Shown in pieces: positions 9,619-10,197 of a DNA stretch of 10,197 bases; position 1 is the first letter of the stretch, and every line of letters begins with the position of its first letter. The notes beneath the pieces were generated by a model. That model did no database searches. It worked only from the letters and a program-made list of their open reading frames with translations, and was not told where the DNA came from. The position numbers and the translations under genes were made by a program. The DNA is from Larix sibirica (Eukaryota; Streptophyta; Pinopsida; Pinales; Pinaceae), in assembly GCA_004151065.3 (NCBI GenBank), contig NWUY0300008596.1:16205-26401 (forward strand). Direction: 5' to 3'.

Positions 9619-10197
9619 CCACCAGCACGGATTACCCCGAGACTCAACGAAAATGGAGTCATAAGCCTGTTTAGCAGATACTGATCCAGATTGAGTGTTC
9701 AATGACCAAAAAAGGGCGTCGTCCTGCTCCTTAAGCTTGAGAAGACCATGATTTAGACCGTCGATATATGATATCCATTCCATAGCTCGGTTGCCCGATA
9801 ATCCAATTTGTTCTGCACTAATCCAAGCTGTTGGAGCAAATTGAGAGAGAGTAGATACGACCACATGGGATAACTTGAAATAACCCCTCGAATGAAGAAA
9901 ATATAACAGAAACTGGGATAATTTGTATGAGATCGGGTCTCCAATGATTGGGTCCTCCCCAAGAAAAATTGAGCGGTCGTTCCCGGGTTGCCATGCAATC
10001 CAATTTTTAATCACAGGGAGAGCCGCAACTAGTTCAGACCATATACATAAGGATCCATTGCATCTGCTTTTTGAGGATCGGAGCCATTGAATAGTGGACT
10101 TACCACAAAAATACTTGTCCCTGATAATTGACCTCCAAAGACAGTCCACCGATAGAACTCTCCACAAAGATTTTGCTCGGAGAGCTTGCGCGAAAAC
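9619..10197 (-). CDS. Plant LINE polyprotein fragment, after the RT core into the zf-RVT region
   Basis: LINE (non-LTR) retrotransposons copy themselves by target-primed reverse transcription; plant L1-type ORF2 proteins carry endonuclease, reverse transcriptase and a C-terminal zf-RVT domain. Read from the window edge, 193 codons are open without a stop, and both ends are incomplete. Near the start ALRAKSLWRV and LWRSIIRDKYF (residues 20-30) match the segment that follows the RT core. Then come IWSELVAALPVI (52-63), WIAWQPGNDRSIFLGEDPII (66-85) in place of the usual W-x-G-x-G stretch, and, later, DDALFWSLNTQSGSVSAKQAYD, the typical zf-RVT entry with its W, G and AY. It ends at the Trp pair, just where the zinc-binding part should begin. 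The RT catalytic motif would lie beyond 10197. No start codon is expected here. GC content is higher than in the duplicated DNA and the frame is undamaged, so this copy may be younger than its neighbours. Confidence 0.85.

Noticed and set aside
1-10197. RNA genes, CRISPR arrays, operons or a defence or biosynthetic system
   Set aside because: I looked on both strands and saw no tRNA-like cloverleaf, rRNA segment, regularly spaced short repeats with unique spacers, or clustered intact genes. The content is eukaryotic mobile-element debris.

Overview
The window looks like repeat-rich nuclear DNA from a land plant. Two fragments carry this: a LINE C-terminal region of the plant zf-RVT type on the minus strand at the right end, and a broken hAT transposase of the plant/animal C-terminal dimerisation type in the middle. 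AT-rich sequence and long stretches without genes fit a large, transposon-laden genome. A gymnosperm is my guess, but nothing here proves it. I see no intact host gene, RNA gene, CRISPR array or prokaryotic feature.

The layout is dominated by one duplication. Bases 1-4408 and 5210-9617 are almost the same sequence at an offset of 5209; by eye I find only two substitutions and two 1-base indels. Each copy stops at the same place, inside a 71-bp tandem repeat and next to a single N (4411 and 9618). The 0.8 kb between the copies (4412-5209) is the 3' part of a hAT transposase pseudogene, whose last codons run into copy B. The same last codons are bases 1-48, so the repeated unit must continue to the left of the window. 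The simplest reading is two near-identical contigs (two alleles, or one locus assembled twice) placed end to end and joined by N. A true tandem duplication of about 5.2 kb is the alternative.

Each copy holds, left to right: the hAT tail; an AT-rich spacer; about 1.05 kb of decayed, unidentified coding sequence in three successive frames (308-1358 and 5517-6567); an AT-rich tract with a 44-bp tandem duplication; about 2.4 kb with no recognisable gene; and the 71-bp tandem repeat. Right of the second N, a GC-richer block (9619-10197) carries an uninterrupted 193-codon minus-strand LINE fragment. Because an N separates it from the rest, its adjacency to copy B is not established.

No genes here work together as a pathway. 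The window is a mosaic of decayed mobile elements plus a probable assembly duplication, and I found no convincing new biological system.
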